Shown here: one piece after another, positions 5,737-6,926 of the stretch
How the letters are laid out: each line of letters begins with the position of its first letter
Numbering within the stretch: position 1 is the stretch's first letter
Source: Clostridia bacterium
Lineage (GTDB): Bacteria > Bacillota > Clostridia > Oscillospirales > Acutalibacteraceae
Assembly: GCA_017631705.1 (NCBI GenBank)
Contig: JAGBSU010000118.1
Coordinates: 1 to 6,926, forward strand
Length of the DNA: 6,926 bases
Direction: 5' to 3'
Made by a program: the position numbers and the translations under genes
The notes under the pieces: generated by a model
Told to the model about the DNA's origin: nothing
Databases searched by the model: none
What the model saw: only the letters and a program-made list of their open reading frames with translations

Positions 5737-5760
5737 GGTGTCACTCCTTTCGTTCTTACT

Positions 5761-5789
5761 ATTGTATCATAAAAAATAAATTCTGCAAA
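5761..5789 (-). promoter_or_regulatory. Extended -10 promoter of the tsaE-tsaB operon
   Basis: On the minus strand TACAAT (plus 5761-5766, 5 of 6 matches) is preceded by TGA, giving TGnTACAAT. The hexamer TTTGCA (plus 5784-5789, 4 of 6 matches to TTGACA) lies 17 bases upstream. The site falls wholly between the polA stop and the tsaE ribosome binding site, so the operon need not depend on read-through from polA. Confidence 0.65.
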
Positions 5790-5798
5790 GAGATATTT

Positions 5799-6926
5799 TT
5801 ATTGTTTGGCATCGTACCACGTTTTGCCGATATTTACATCGGCACGTAACCGTACCGAAAGCGTGGCGGCACGTTCCATTTCTTCTTGTAAAATCGTTGC
5901 AACGCGCTCGGCTTCGTTTTCTGCCGCTTCCACAATCAATTCGTCGTGCACTTGCAAGATAAGCCGTGCATCGGCTTTTTCTTCTTGCAAACGGTTATGC
6001 ACGCGAATCATCGCGAGTTTAATAATATCTGCCGCTGTTCCTTGAATCGGCATGTTGCGTGCCACACGTTCCCCAAACGAACGGGTAATATGGTTAGAAA
6101 CCTTTAGTTCCGGCAACGGACGACGGCGATTAAAGAGAGTTTTGGCATAGCCGGTGCGGTTGGCTTCAGCAATGAGATTATCCATATACCCCGCCACCGC
6201 GCTGTAATGTGCCAAATACTGGGCAATGTAATGCTTTGCTTCGGTATACGTGACGTGAATATCCTCCGACAGCGAATGGGCACCGATACCATAAACAATA
6301 CCGAAGTTGACCGCTTTCGCTTGCGAACGCATCAGCGGTGTCACCAAAATTTCCGGCACATCAAAGACCTGTGAAGCGGTAATGCGGTGAATATCTTCTT
6401 CGTTATTAAATGCATCGGTCATGGTTTCATCGCCTGACAACGCTGCCAACACCCGCAATTCAATTTGCGAATAGTCGGCATCACACAGCACGTACCCTTC
6501 CTTGGCACGGAAAAAGCGGCGCAGTTCTCGCCCTAATTCTTGTTTTACCGGAATGTTTTGCAAATTCGGTTCGGTTGATGAAATACGACCGGTACGCGTT
6601 TCGGTCTGGTTAAACGAAGAATGTATTCTGCCGTCTTCGGCAATCACCTTTTGTAATCCGTCACAGTAAGTGGATTTGAGTTTTGCAAGCGTGCGATAAT
6701 CCAAAATCATTGCCACCACCGGATGGGCATGTCGTAACGATTCCAGCACCTCGGCATTGGTGGAATATCCCGATTTGGTTTTCTTTTTCGCCGGCAATCC
6801 CAAATCCTCAAACAACGCTTTTGCCAACTGTTTGGGCGAATTGAGATTGAGTTCATACCCCAATTGTTCGGTAATTCCTGCGGTTATGGCATCAATGCGT
6901 TCTTGTAACATGTTCCCAAACGCAAA
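5799..6926 (-). CDS. polA: DNA polymerase I, C-terminal polymerase domain (partial)
   Basis: The open frame continues past the right edge (upstream residues FAFGN before the first methionine), so this is the 3' part of a longer gene; the 5' nuclease and 3'-5' exonuclease-like regions are outside the window. About 375 residues are visible. Numbering from the internal methionine at 6911: the thumb-region signature NLNSPKQLAKALFEDLGLP (22-40), then TETRTGRISSTEPNLQNIP (103-121), motif A DADYSQIELR (144-153, catalytic D146), motif B RSQAKAVNFGIVYG (195-208) and motif C QVHDELIVEA (320-329, catalytic D323). By comparison with E. coli Pol I, R195, K199, F203 and Y207 match R754, K758, F762 and Y766, so the nucleotide-binding O-helix is intact. 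The C-terminus (NIGKTWYDAKQ) is normal. The enzyme fills repair gaps and replaces RNA primers. No clear terminator follows it. Confidence 0.97.
   Translation of the reverse strand, partial: FAFGNMLQERIDAITAGITEQLGYELNLNSPKQLAKALFEDLGLPAKKKTKSGYSTNAEVLESLRHAHPVVAMILDYRTLAKLKSTYCDGLQKVIAEDGRIHSSFNQTETRTGRISSTEPNLQNIPVKQELGRELRRFFRAKEGYVLCDADYSQIELRVLAALSGDETMTDAFNNEEDIHRITASQVFDVPEILVTPLMRSQAKAVNFGIVYGIGAHSLSEDIHVTYTEAKHYIAQYLAHYSAVAGYMDNLIAEANRTGYAKTLFNRRRPLPELKVSNHITRSFGERVARNMPIQGTAADIIKLAMIRVHNRLQEEKADARLILQVHDELIVEAAENEAERVATILQEEMERAATLSVRLRADVNIGKTWYDAKQ

Noticed and set aside
5299..5772. Open frame of 157 codons on the plus strand
   Set aside because: It lies antisense to tsaE and the start of tsaB, whose family motifs are clear. 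It has no good ribosome binding site and its composition (Cys/His/Gln rich) looks like a shadow frame.
5767..5798. Terminator after polA
   Set aside because: Only an A/T-rich AAAAATA...TATTTTT pairing is present with a long loop and no GC core. It overlaps the tsaE promoter, so it was not called.
6909..6911. Methionine at 6911 as the start of a short stand-alone polymerase
   Set aside because: The frame stays open to the window edge, no ribosome binding site is visible upstream, and family proteins continue through this region, so it is an internal methionine of polA.

Overview
The window looks like an ordinary chromosomal segment of a Gram-positive Firmicute, probably class Clostridia. Supporting signs are strong AGGAGG-type ribosome binding sites before most genes, sigma-A-like promoters (several with extended -10 TGn), a lipoprotein-type binding protein, and a TTG start. 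Base composition looks intermediate and even throughout. The genus cannot be named from the sequence alone. No RNA gene, insertion sequence, CRISPR array or phage gene was found, and no gap between genes exceeds about 150 bases.

Layout from left to right. (1) The 5' end of a membrane flippase gene runs leftward off the window (1-217, minus). (2) A compact divergent promoter region (218-356) serves that gene and a rightward EamA/DMT-family transporter (357-1253). (3) A three-gene polar amino acid ABC importer reads rightward: lipoprotein binding protein (1404-2240), permease (2320-3036) and ATPase (3052-3837). It has its own promoter, a stem-loop between the first two genes, and a stem that could hide the ribosome binding site of the third. 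(4) A strong bidirectional terminator (3847-3880) separates this operon from the leftward genes. (5) The leftward genes, in order of transcription, are the 3' part of polA (6926-5799), tsaE (5736-5317), tsaB (5323-4577, overlapping tsaE) and upp (4521-3889).

How the genes work together. The ABC genes form a complete importer: a membrane-anchored receptor, a presumably homodimeric permease and an ATPase. TsaE and TsaB are partners in making the universal N6-threonylcarbamoyladenosine (t6A) at tRNA position 37, together with TsaC/TsaC2 and TsaD, which are not in this window. Upp salvages uracil to UMP, and PolA is the repair and Okazaki-fragment polymerase. These are housekeeping or transport functions.

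I found no evidence of a new biological system. The points worth checking are regulatory: the ABC operon stem-loops, three imperfect 10-bp repeats in the upp leader, and a palindrome over the flippase promoter.
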